From positions 434,001 to 498,000 of the forward strand of contig NZ_JADG01000008.1 of NCBI RefSeq assembly GCF_000518265.1: a stretch of DNA of 64,000 bases, in the 5' to 3' direction. Shown piece after piece: positions 1-7,128 of the stretch (position 1 is the first letter of the stretch; each line of letters begins with the position of its first letter). Origin of the DNA: Actinomadura oligospora ATCC 43269. GTDB taxonomy: Bacteria > Actinomycetota > Actinomycetes > Streptosporangiales > Streptosporangiaceae. Made by a program: the position numbers and the translations under genes. The notes under the pieces are model-generated. The model was not told the origin of the DNA, did not search any database, and was given only the letters and a program-made list of their open reading frames with translations.

Positions 1-43
1 AAAATCGTGTCGACTCGTTGAGTTGAACGAACCGGGAGCAGGC

Positions 44-1621
44 ATGCCGATCAGCCCAGATGTCCTTCGCCGCTTGGACTTGGGAGAGGCGGTTAAGCGT
101 GAACTGTCTACAAGAGTCCGGCTGTTGCCGCGTCGCTGGGACTATCTAGGACTTGTCGCACAGGCAGACGAAGTAGCGTCCTGGCTGCGCCCCCAGTTGC
201 GGCGCAGCCCCTCCGGCAGGGCAGCCAGTGTCGTCTTCGCAGACAAGGGGTGGCGCGGTGTACGGCCGCTACACATTATGACTTTGGAAGACAGAGTGCT
301 TTATAGGGCAATCGTAAATCTTATCAGCGAGTCACTTCCGGAGAGGCTGCGCACTCGTGCACCTATCGATCAATTCAGAAAAGCACCTCTGGAGGTATCA
401 AATGTAGAGTACATCGCCAAGACCGATGTTACTTCTTACTATGAATTTGTTGACCACGAACTTCTCATGTCCGAGCTAATTGCACAGACAGGTGAAGCAC
501 TTCTTATTGACACCCTTTCTACTCTTCTGGCCTCAGTTCTCGGACGTTATGTTGGATTGCCACAGGTTCATCCATCTAGCGATATTCTTGGTGATACGTA
601 TATAGATCCAGTTCGCAGGCGACTCATTCGTCGAGGACATGCAGTATTTACTTACTCTGACGATTTCAGGATTGCCTCCTCTTCGCTCGGCGAAGCTCGC
701 GCCTCGCTTGAGGCGTGTGAGATGGAAGTCCGCACCCTCGGCCTAGTGCTCAATGAACGCAAGACCTACACGTATGGAAAACAGAATTACTCTAAGTCTC
801 TAACCTCATTCGCCGACGCAGAGCAACGTCTATTTGCTGCCGACAATGACGCCGAGGCAATCAACTTCCTGGGTTTTCTGGAAACTGACTACGAAGAGGA
901 CGATGAGAGTGCGCTCTCCGCGGCTCTTAGTGCCGCTTCACTGAGTGGTAGAGTGGATGAAATTGACGCCTTTCAGGTAGACGATGAAGCCTCTCCTGAT
1001 GTCGATTCGTCCAAATTGCAGGCTGCGGAGCGAGCTTGGAATCTGTGGCTTTTTGAGGATGAGAGTGAAGATGCGCAGGCTGCCCAAACTGCTGCGATCA
1101 CTCAGTCTCTACTTGGTCGGGCATTGCCAACGCTTGGTGCGGCTGGCGATGGCAGGCCCCTGATGAACCTGTCGGCTCTGCTTCGGCTTGAGCCCGCTCT
1201 CACTCCACAAGTTGCGGCTTACTTGGATGCATTCAGTCAGAGTGGCGGGCACGCGCGCACAAATGTTCGTCAAGCTCTAGATGAGGTCGTCAACAGCGAC
1301 ATCATCAGTGCATGGCAGGGAATGTGGCTCGCACAGGTCGCTGGCGGTGTCAAACGCTCAGTTCAGGAGCATGGCTACGAACAGTGGCTCAGTCGATGTG
1401 TATATGACAGCCATGACGGCCTCGCTGCGACCGCAGCAGCAGCCCTGGGGCGCATTGGGCGGGGTGACGCTGCCCGAGTAGCTGCCGCAGTAAATCGCAT
1501 TGCTCCCGAATGGAGGCGGCTAGCCTTCTGGGGATTGATTGGTCTAGACCGGTCAATGGCAGAAGACACAGCGGATGACCAGTTGGATCATCTGCTGCTT
1601 TCTGTGACGGATGCATCTTGA
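44..1621 (+). CDS. Reverse transcriptase, probable UG/Abi-type anti-phage RT
   Basis: About 525 residues. Polymerase motif A is KTDVTSYY (catalytic Asp near residue 128), a motif-B-like GLPQVHPSSDILG follows near 171-183, and motif C is YSDD near 204-207; LGLVLNERKTY fits motif D. The C-terminal half is alpha-helical and ends in HEAT-like segments (AATAAAALGRIG), as in UG/Abi reverse transcriptases with a helical repeat domain. There is no group II intron maturase domain and no intron boundaries or msr/msd are evident. ATG at 44 is chosen because GGGAG lies 5 bases upstream; a TTG at 23 is in frame, and the frame is open to the window edge, so a start further left is possible. Base composition is clearly AT-richer than all neighbours, which suggests recent transfer. 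It overlaps the HEPN gene by four bases. The defence role is inferred. Confidence 0.85.
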   Translation: MPISPDVLRRLDLGEAVKRELSTRVRLLPRRWDYLGLVAQADEVASWLRPQLRRSPSGRAASVVFADKGWRGVRPLHIMTLEDRVLYRAIVNLISESLPERLRTRAPIDQFRKAPLEVSNVEYIAKTDVTSYYEFVDHELLMSELIAQTGEALLIDTLSTLLASVLGRYVGLPQVHPSSDILGDTYIDPVRRRLIRRGHAVFTYSDDFRIASSSLGEARASLEACEMEVRTLGLVLNERKTYTYGKQNYSKSLTSFADAEQRLFAADNDAEAINFLGFLETDYEEDDESALSAALSAASLSGRVDEIDAFQVDDEASPDVDSSKLQAAERAWNLWLFEDESEDAQAAQTAAITQSLLGRALPTLGAAGDGRPLMNLSALLRLEPALTPQVAAYLDAFSQSGGHARTNVRQALDEVVNSDIISAWQGMWLAQVAGGVKRSVQEHGYEQWLSRCVYDSHDGLAATAAAALGRIGRGDAARVAAAVNRIAPEWRRLAFWGLIGLDRSMAEDTADDQLDHLLLSVTDAS

Positions 1622-2244
1622 CAGCGCCAGAACTTCAAGTCCCCTCGACGGAGGCCGAGACTGCAGCCGCATTGCTTTTTCGCACTCTGGGGGCCCACCG
1701 CGATACGATATCGACGCTGGAATCACAGCCATCGAAGCGACTTCGACAGTCGTCGGCTGGCGATTCTTTCCAAGACCGATGCCAAGCCACACTAGTAAGA
1801 CTTCTTTCGATCACCGAATCGTTCGCAGCGGACCTACTTTCGCGTGAGGTCAGCAGAGAAATAGCAAATGGGCAAAGTCTCATTGCAATCAAGCTCGCAG
1901 AAGAGGCCGTCATACGCGCAACCAGCACATGGCAGGAGCAGAAGAAGGGTTACAAGGACTGGCTCGGCGTGGAGGTTGATTGGAAGGCGATCGAACGGCT
2001 AGCTGAAGCACGCAATTCCGTCGCCCATGGCTTGGGGAGACTAACGAAGCGCCAGCTCCGGAATGAACAGAGCGTCAAGTCGAAGCTGAAAGCCGCAGGC
2101 ATCACAGTTGAGGGAGACAGGATCATTCTCTCAGATAAAAGCTTGCTCACCGCTGCTCTGTCGTGTCGAAACTTCATAGAGAGCCTTGACCTGACCGTTC
2201 GAGCAAGATGGCAGACGGCCGTGCCTTCTTTGCCTCCGCGCTAG
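1618..2244 (+). CDS. HEPN-domain protein, putative RNase partner of the RT
   Basis: 208 residues starting at TTG, which overlaps the RT stop codon (TTGA), so the two are translationally coupled. The segment AEARNSVAHGLG contains R132-N-S-V-A-H137, an R-X4-H motif typical of the catalytic site of HEPN ribonucleases (RiboL-PSP/MAE_28990-like). The protein is otherwise predicted helical with no signal peptide or membrane segment. AbiA-type RTs carry a HEPN domain in the same chain; here it would act in trans. The RT could control or activate the HEPN toxin during infection. The HEPN call rests on this motif and the helical character; the functional link is inferred from the overlap. Confidence 0.7.
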   Translation: MTAPELQVPSTEAETAAALLFRTLGAHRDTISTLESQPSKRLRQSSAGDSFQDRCQATLVRLLSITESFAADLLSREVSREIANGQSLIAIKLAEEAVIRATSTWQEQKKGYKDWLGVEVDWKAIERLAEARNSVAHGLGRLTKRQLRNEQSVKSKLKAAGITVEGDRIILSDKSLLTAALSCRNFIESLDLTVRARWQTAVPSLPPR

Positions 2245-2253
2245 GTGGACGGG

Positions 2254-2313
2254 CGCCCCGGCGGGCGCCGGGATCGGCCGGAACAGGCCGCACGCCCGGC
2301 GCCCGCCGGGGCG
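2254..2313. terminator. Large GC-rich hairpin between convergent genes
   Basis: Perfect inverted repeat with 19-bp arms (2254-2272 and 2295-2313); inside the loop CGGCC (2275-2279) can pair with GGCCG (2286-2290). It sits 10 bp after the HEPN stop and about 85 bp after the end of the opposing kinase gene. There is no U-tract, which is usual for actinomycete terminators. Probably a bidirectional terminator. Confidence 0.7.
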
Positions 2314-2398
2314 GGCGGCCGCTGGCGACGCGAAGCGGCGCCCTTGAAGACGTAGAGAAAGTTCTCATCCGGCGCGGGCGTCACGGGTGTCACGTGGG

Positions 2399-3319
2399 TT
2401 AGGGCGTGAGCTTGTGGAGGGCTGTGCGGGTTTGGTCGGCGAGGCTGACGGCTGCGCCGTGGCGGTTGTCGATCATGGTGGTGATGCCGGGTGGCGGGTC
2501 GGGTTGGAGGGTGCTGGTGTATTCGTCCCAGTGGTTGAGCTTCCAGGCATCGCGTGGGGCATCTCGGGTTTCGATGTAGTCGTGCATGGTGTCGTTGTCG
2601 CTGTTGATCCAGATGGCAGCGACATCGACGCCTCGGGCCTTGCAGCGGTGGGTGAGGCGGTCGAGCCAGCCCGGGGCGTGGAGTTCGGTGGCGAACGGAG
2701 CTGAGACGATCATGGAGATGTTGGCGTCGACGTTGGCGTAGGTGCTGTTCATCAGGCACCGGTACTCGTGCGGGCGGATCTCGTCCTGGTAGAGGTCGGT
2801 GTGGCGGTCGTGGGGATCTCCGCCGAGGGAGATGAGTAGGCGTTCGGTCATGCGGCGGGTCATGGCGTCCTTGTCCAGGACGGCCCAGCCGGTCAGGTCG
2901 GACAGGAAGCGCGCGAACTCGGTCTTGCCTGATCCGGCGTAGCCGCCGACCAACACCAGGAGCGGGGCCGCGGTGGCGCTGGTGACGCGGCGGGTGTGCA
3001 GGGCGCTGGCTATGCGCGCCTTGAGTGCTTCGGCCTGGGGGAAGAACGGCGACAGGTCCACGGGCGGGGTTGGGGTCTTGCCCCTGGCGTGCGCTGCCTT
3101 GGCTTCTACGACGGAGAGCGGGACTTCGCTGGCGCGGGCTATGTAGGGCAACCAGTCGTCAGGGATGCGCTCGCCTCGCTCCCAGCGGGACACCTCGTGC
3201 CGGGTGAGAGTGGCTTTCCCGGAGAGGTCGCACAGTAGGTCGGCCTGCTGGCGTTGGCTGCGCTCTCCGCGTAGGCGTGCGAGGTACTGGCCGAAGTCTC
3301 GTTGGCGCTGCGTGGGCAT
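2399..3319 (-). CDS. XRE-type HTH protein fused to a P-loop kinase (paralogue A)
   Basis: 306 residues. An N-terminal HTH (about 10-65, including TLTRHEVSRWERGERIP) is followed by a linker and an AAA_33/zeta-toxin-like P-loop kinase domain with Walker A GGYAGSGKTEFAR near residue 125. DKDAMTRRMTERLL, GGDPHDRH and RDAPRDAWKL follow and are shared almost word for word with the gene at 4924-5964. Start ATG is set by GGAGG 6 bases upstream (3326-3330). Possible roles are nucleotide or small-molecule kinase under HTH control, an element regulator, or a toxin-like kinase; the substrate is unknown. Confidence 0.75.
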   Translation of the reverse strand: MPTQRQRDFGQYLARLRGERSQRQQADLLCDLSGKATLTRHEVSRWERGERIPDDWLPYIARASEVPLSVVEAKAAHARGKTPTPPVDLSPFFPQAEALKARIASALHTRRVTSATAAPLLVLVGGYAGSGKTEFARFLSDLTGWAVLDKDAMTRRMTERLLISLGGDPHDRHTDLYQDEIRPHEYRCLMNSTYANVDANISMIVSAPFATELHAPGWLDRLTHRCKARGVDVAAIWINSDNDTMHDYIETRDAPRDAWKLNHWDEYTSTLQPDPPPGITTMIDNRHGAAVSLADQTRTALHKLTP

Positions 3320-3474
3320 CACGGACCTCCCGTGCTCCAAGTCTGGCCCCCTCCTGGCCCCCTGTCAGGCTCCTCCGTGGAAGTCGAGTGCGCGGAATGC
3401 TTCGTGGCGTTCCACTTCAGCGAACGAATCCGTCCTCCTCTGGACGAGTTCGGCATTCTTCGTGAGGTCTCGTC

Positions 3475-3711
3475 ATGGCTTCCAGGCAGTGTCCCGACGA
3501 TGTGGCTCTGGCTCAGCTTCGAATCGACTTCCCCGGCCATCGCATCTGGCGTTCCGCGCGCTCGGATGGACGGCTGGGTGACTGGGTTGCGTCCCTGCAC
3601 GATCCGGCCGCAGGGATCGACCCGACAGTGATCTGTTCCGACGCGTCCGCGCTGCGCTCCGCCTTGGTGGAGGAGAAGCGGCAGGCGGCCGTACGGAACG
3701 AGGACCGGTGA
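3475..3711 (+). CDS. Small conserved-type hypothetical protein
   Basis: 78 residues, soluble, no recognised domain. GAGG lies upstream of the ATG. It is the first of three small co-directional genes joined by TGATG overlaps (3709-3713 and 4143-4147), lying between the two HTH-kinases, and divergent from paralogue A. Codon use is typical of the host. Tryptophan-containing short segments (GHRIWRSARSDGRLGDWVASL) recall the next two proteins, which suggests a small related fold family; this is only an impression from reading. Confidence 0.6.
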   Translation: MASRQCPDDVALAQLRIDFPGHRIWRSARSDGRLGDWVASLHDPAAGIDPTVICSDASALRSALVEEKRQAAVRNEDR

Positions 3712-4145
3712 TGGCGCCCGTCCCCCCGGGCGGCTCGTCACCGGAGGGGGCCGCTGGCCGGGCGGCCCCTGCGGGAGGGGAAGGGAAGGCGGCGCGGCCG
3801 GCGGGGGTACCCCCTGCCTCGTCGGCTGCGCCGTCTTCTGAATCCTTCCGGGAGCGGTGGCGGACACGGTGGGCGTGCCGCCGCCTGGATCGGCTCGCGC
3901 GGGACTTGGGGCGAATCGGCTGGGTGTCCGCGCCTCGGTACTCGAACTCGCCGCCGGAGCTGCTCGTCCGGGCCTCGCTCACGTCCTCGATCGGCGACAC
4001 CGTGAGCGTCGTTCGGGGTGAGCGGCTGTGGTGGTACCGGTCCAGCACGGGCGCATGGCTCGGGCCCTGCTACGCGCCGTCGCGCGCGGCTGAGACGCTC
4101 GGGGAGCTGTTGCGGTCCTGGGGCATTAGGCCGGGCATCGAGTGA
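3711..4145 (+). CDS. Hypothetical protein with disordered N-terminus
   Basis: 144 residues from ATG overlapping the previous TGA. The first 45 or so residues are Pro/Ala/Gly-rich and probably disordered; the rest includes a basic helix (SFRERWRTRWACRRLDRLA) and a Trp-rich segment (RLWWYRSSTGAWLGPC). No family recognised. It is translationally coupled to both neighbours and probably belongs to the same accessory module as the flanking kinases. No catalytic motif is visible. Confidence 0.6.
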   Translation: MAPVPPGGSSPEGAAGRAAPAGGEGKAARPAGVPPASSAAPSSESFRERWRTRWACRRLDRLARDLGRIGWVSAPRYSNSPPELLVRASLTSSIGDTVSVVRGERLWWYRSSTGAWLGPCYAPSRAAETLGELLRSWGIRPGIE

Positions 4146-4369
4146 TGGTCGGGGTGGTGGACGAACGGCAGGTGGCGGCCGCGCTCAAGGGTGAGTTCGG
4201 GAGTGTGCTGTCGGCCTGGTACGGACAGTCGACCAGTACTTGGTGGGCGCTGGTGCGCGTGCCTTGGGGTTCGCGGCTGGTGGAGGCTTCTACGCCTCGG
4301 CAGTTGCGTGAAGCGGTGCTGCGGGCTGATGTGTGGCCTTGGCCGCCTGGTGGCCGTCGCGTTTCATGA
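4145..4369 (+). CDS. Small hypothetical protein
   Basis: 74 residues from ATG at 4145, overlapping the previous stop. It contains SAWYGQSTSTWWALVRV, similar in character to WYRSSTGAW in the preceding protein. Its stop codon sits in the palindrome TCATGA, whose complement supplies the stop of the convergent guanylate-kinase-like gene, so the two genes share six bases. Function unknown. Confidence 0.6.
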   Translation: MVGVVDERQVAAALKGEFGSVLSAWYGQSTSTWWALVRVPWGSRLVEASTPRQLREAVLRADVWPWPPGGRRVS

Positions 4370-4927
4370 CGGGGCCTTGCCGAGGGTGGCGTGGCTGATG
4401 CTCTTGGCGGCCTCGGCGGGGTCTGTCTCGTGGGTGTGAATGGTGAGGTCGAACGTGACGGCCTCACCGTTCGTGCGTCGGTCGGCTTCGGCTTCGTCCC
4501 ATGCGGCGAGTCGGCTGGGGGTGTCGGTGTCGCCGCGGTGCTTCGAGCGGGTGGCGGTCACGTCGCGTGGGGTCCATAGGCGGACGCGCGTCCAGGTGAG
4601 CGGGACGGCCGTGCTGAGGGCGGTCACGCCGGGGATGTCGCCTACGTGGATGACCGGGATGCGTCCCGTGTTGGTGAGGGCGTCGATGTCTTGGCGGTCT
4701 ACGGCGTAGCGGTTGCCGTAGCGCTCGGTTTCCAGGACTAGGCGGCCTGCGGCTCGGAGGGCGTCTAGTTCGGCGGTGGGGACGTGACGGTAGCCGTTGG
4801 TTCGGCCTGTCCCGGCCTTGAGCTTGGTCAGCAGGACGAAGCGGCTGTCCAGCCGGGACAGTTCGGCTGTGATGGTGTCCTTGCCGCTGGCCGGGGGGCC
4901 GTAGAGGATGATGCCGCGCCTGGTCAC
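4364..4927 (-). CDS. Guanylate-kinase-like P-loop kinase
   Basis: 187 residues. Walker A is GPPASGKDTI at residues 9-18, as in guanylate kinases and ribose-phosphate kinases such as PhnN. TKLKAGTGRTNGYRHV follows in the position of the Gmk substrate-binding segment (normally containing RxPRxGE), and TERYGNRYAVDRQDI resembles the GNYYG-type lid region. Key guanylate-binding residues are not clearly conserved, so another substrate is possible. It overlaps the upstream HTH-kinase by four bases (ATGA), forming a two-gene operon on the minus strand. Too divergent to be the housekeeping gmk. Confidence 0.7.
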   Translation of the reverse strand: MTRRGIILYGPPASGKDTITAELSRLDSRFVLLTKLKAGTGRTNGYRHVPTAELDALRAAGRLVLETERYGNRYAVDRQDIDALTNTGRIPVIHVGDIPGVTALSTAVPLTWTRVRLWTPRDVTATRSKHRGDTDTPSRLAAWDEAEADRRTNGEAVTFDLTIHTHETDPAEAAKSISHATLGKAPS

Positions 4928-5964
4928 GCCAGGATCTTACGCAGCGCCTCCCTCGTCTGGTCGGCGGTGCTGATCGCTGCGCCCAAGCGGTTGTCGATCG
5001 TGAGGTGGACGCTGGGCGGGCTGCTCTGGGTGTTCAGGCCGTCGGCGTACTGGTCCCAGTTGGTCAGCTTCCAGCCGTCGCGTGGGGCGTCGCGGAACTC
5101 GATGTACTCGCGCATCGAGTCGGCGTCGCACCGGACCCAGATCGCCGCGACGTCCACGCCCTTCGCGCGGCACCGGTTCGTGAGGCGGCTCAGCCACGCT
5201 TCGTCATTGAGTTCCGCGATGAACGGAGCTGCGAGGATCGTGGAGATTCCGCAGTCGATGTTGTCGTTTGCGGTGTCCATGAGGCATTTGTATTCGAGTG
5301 GCCTCACGTGATCCAGGTAGAGGCTTGAGTGGCGGTCGTGAGGGTCGCCGCCCATGCTCTCCAAGAGGCGTTCTGTGAGACGTCGGGTGAGTGAGTCCTT
5401 GTCCAGGAATGCCCAGCCTGAGATGTCGCCGAGGAAGCGGGCGAATTCGGTCTTTCCCGATCCCGCGTAACCGCCGACCAGGACGAGAACGGGCTTGTTC
5501 AGGCCGTCGGTTAGGGCGCGTCCGCGCCAGGCGGTGACGACGCGGTTCTTCAGGACGTCGCCCGCCTCCGGGTCGCGGTTCTGGGTGGCGTCGGTGACCT
5601 GGTCGAGGCCCTTGGTGATGGTGAACGCGGCCTCTTCGGTGACGGCTGGTTCGGTTGCCGGACTGGGGACCGGGACGGCTGCGGTCTCGGTCATGTTCTC
5701 GCCGGGGAGCGGGAGGCGGAATCCGAGGTCAGGCTCGGTCGAGCGGTACATGAGGCAGTAGGCGCGCCGGTAGTGCGGGCCAGGGTAGACGGTGCCGTTC
5801 TCGTGCCGCCAGAGGGTCTGGAAGTCGCCGCCGATGTGCAGCCCGTGCCGCTCGCCCACCCGTCTGAGTTGGTCGCCCGCCGCCTCAAGGCTGAGGCCGT
5901 GGCTCTCGCGTCGCTCGCGCAGGCGCTCGGGCTGCCATCCGGGACGGGGCTTGGTCGCGACCAT
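4924..5964 (-). CDS. HTH protein fused to a P-loop kinase (paralogue B)
   Basis: 346 residues. The N-terminal HTH-like region (about 10-85) is more divergent than in paralogue A, followed by a Pro/Glu-rich linker. The C-terminal kinase domain carries GGYAGSGKTEFAR, LDKDSLTRRLTERLL, GGDPHDRH, VDVAAIW and RDAPRDGWKL, shared with the gene at 2399-3319. Start ATG (5964) has AGGA close upstream; an ATG 21 bases further upstream is in frame. It heads an operon with the guanylate-kinase-like gene. Two copies of one kinase with different DNA-binding heads on one element suggest subfunctionalised regulators. Confidence 0.75.
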   Translation of the reverse strand: MVATKPRPGWQPERLRERRESHGLSLEAAGDQLRRVGERHGLHIGGDFQTLWRHENGTVYPGPHYRRAYCLMYRSTEPDLGFRLPLPGENMTETAAVPVPSPATEPAVTEEAAFTITKGLDQVTDATQNRDPEAGDVLKNRVVTAWRGRALTDGLNKPVLVLVGGYAGSGKTEFARFLGDISGWAFLDKDSLTRRLTERLLESMGGDPHDRHSSLYLDHVRPLEYKCLMDTANDNIDCGISTILAAPFIAELNDEAWLSRLTNRCRAKGVDVAAIWVRCDADSMREYIEFRDAPRDGWKLTNWDQYADGLNTQSSPPSVHLTIDNRLGAAISTADQTREALRKILA

Positions 5965-6164
5965 GGTTCCTGCCTTTCCGATCACTACAGAAAGCGGAGC
6001 ATTCCGGGCGTCTTAAATGATCTGCGTGAGGCTTGTGAAAGCGGATGTATAAACCGCTGTTCAGCATCCTGGCGAACTACGTGTGATGGGAATCACTCGC
6101 CTTCTCCGATGGAATTTCGTCTACCGAACGGCAGCACGGACGAACCACGAGGGGGCGGTTCCCG

Positions 6165-6353
6165 GTGACGACGAACGGCGGGCGGGGTCAGAGTCCGGAA
6201 GAACGTCTGGAACTGATCCTAGAAGAGCTGGACGAGATCATTTGTCGGGTTGATCAGATCGCGGCGGCGCTGGGTACACGGCCGCTTCGAGTCGGCCGAC
6301 ACGCGCGCCGAGGTCCCGGACAGCCGTCAGAACCTCCGAAAGCTGCTTCATGA
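6165..6353 (+). CDS. Possible small coiled-coil protein
   Basis: 62 codons from GTG. The segment PEERLELILEELDEIICRVDQIAAAL would form an amphipathic helix or short coiled coil. It overlaps the 3' part of the opposite GntR gene by 116 bp, where the shadow of that protein's own C-terminal helix may explain the pattern. No strong ribosome binding site. Either a short accessory protein or a chance frame. Confidence 0.3.
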   Translation: MTTNGGRGQSPEERLELILEELDEIICRVDQIAAALGTRPLRVGRHARRGPGQPSEPPKAAS

Positions 6354-6624
6354 GCGGGTCGTCACCGGCAGTCGGCTCGCCGGGAGTGTCGGCGTCGGCT
6401 GCGTCGCGGACGAACACGCCCTTGCCCTGCTGGCCGATCACCCTCCCCTCGGTGCGGAGGACGCCGATCGCGGACTTCACCACGCCGGTGGACGACTCGT
6501 GCCGCTTCACCAACTCGGCGATCGAGGGGAGCGCGTCGCCGGGGGCCAAGGTCCCGTCACTGATCTGTTTCCGCAGGTCATCGGCGATCTGGAGGTATCC
6601 AGGCCGCCCGGTCTTCTTGACCAT
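6238..6624 (-). CDS. GntR-family repressor, KorSA-like
   Basis: 128 residues. The N-terminal winged helix (GYLQIADDLRKQISDGTLAP ... LPSIAELVKRHESSTGVV) is GntR type; the C-terminal half is a short coiled coil (LMKQLSEVLTAVRDLGARVG) and lacks a large effector domain, as in KorSA/KorA regulators of AICEs. ATG at 6624 is preceded by GGAAGG with 6-base spacing, better than the upstream in-frame ATG. It faces the tra operon and presumably represses the promoter at 6694-6722, and itself, through the GTCGAC palindromes. Confidence 0.8.
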   Translation of the reverse strand: MVKKTGRPGYLQIADDLRKQISDGTLAPGDALPSIAELVKRHESSTGVVKSAIGVLRTEGRVIGQQGKGVFVRDAADADTPGEPTAGDDPLMKQLSEVLTAVRDLGARVGRLEAAVYPAPPRSDQPDK

Positions 6625-6665
6625 TGTCCGCCTTCCGTAGGGGCTCGCCTCCCAGTTCAGCACAG

Positions 6666-6722
6666 CTCGTCGACCAAGTGAACAAGGAAGTCCTTGACAA
6701 CTTGGTCGACCAAGCCGACTAT
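6666..6722 (+). promoter_or_regulatory. tra-operon promoter with GntR operator in its spacer
   Basis: TTGACA (6694-6699), 17-bp spacer and GACTAT (6717-6722) form a good promoter. The spacer contains the perfect 14-bp palindrome CTTGGTCGACCAAG (6701-6714). An imperfect second copy sharing GTCGACCAAG lies at 6666-6678, centre to centre 36 bp away, towards the repressor gene. Binding would block the tra promoter and probably the repressor's own promoter. Confidence 0.75.
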
Positions 6723-6760
6723 GTTGTCTACGTAGTTACTCGATCACAGGAGGTCACATC

Positions 6761-7111
6761 ATGCGCAACATCCCCGTCGACACCACGGCCCTGACGTTCG
6801 TCTGCGTCTCGCCGCCCCGTCCCAAGCTCGTCTCGCAGGAGACCGGAGAGATCAAGGTCGACAAGGAGGGCAACACCGTGTTCACGGTCGGTCTGTCCGC
6901 CGCCGACGCGATGGGGCGCGTCGAGCTGATCAACGTCTCTGTCTCCCACGACCCGGACCTGACGATCGGACAGGTCGTCCAGCCGGTCGGCCTGATCGGG
7001 ATGGCCTGGGAGCAGAACACCGGCGGTCGCCAGCGGTGGGGGATCGCCTACCGCGCCAAGCAGCTCAACGCCGTCACATCCGCCGTCGCCGCTGCTGCTG
7101 ACGCGGCCTGA
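6761..7111 (+). CDS. SCO3933-type AICE protein
   Basis: 116 residues, ATG with AGGAGG 8 bases upstream. The sequence (IPVDTTALTFVCVSPPRPKL, DKEGNTVFTVGLSAAD) matches the pattern of the small SCO3933 family proteins found just before tra in pSAM2-like elements; this is recognition from memory. Soluble, no enzyme motif. First gene of the transfer operon controlled by the promoter at 6694-6722. A role in transfer or its regulation is known only by association. Confidence 0.65.
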   Translation: MRNIPVDTTALTFVCVSPPRPKLVSQETGEIKVDKEGNTVFTVGLSAADAMGRVELINVSVSHDPDLTIGQVVQPVGLIGMAWEQNTGGRQRWGIAYRAKQLNAVTSAVAAAADAA

Positions 7112-7128
7112 GAAGGGACTGTCCCGAG

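Noticed and set aside
1..6700. attL copy of the tRNA-Phe 3' end inside the window
   Set aside because: Reading for the GGGGTCGAACC-type segment found no second copy left of int.
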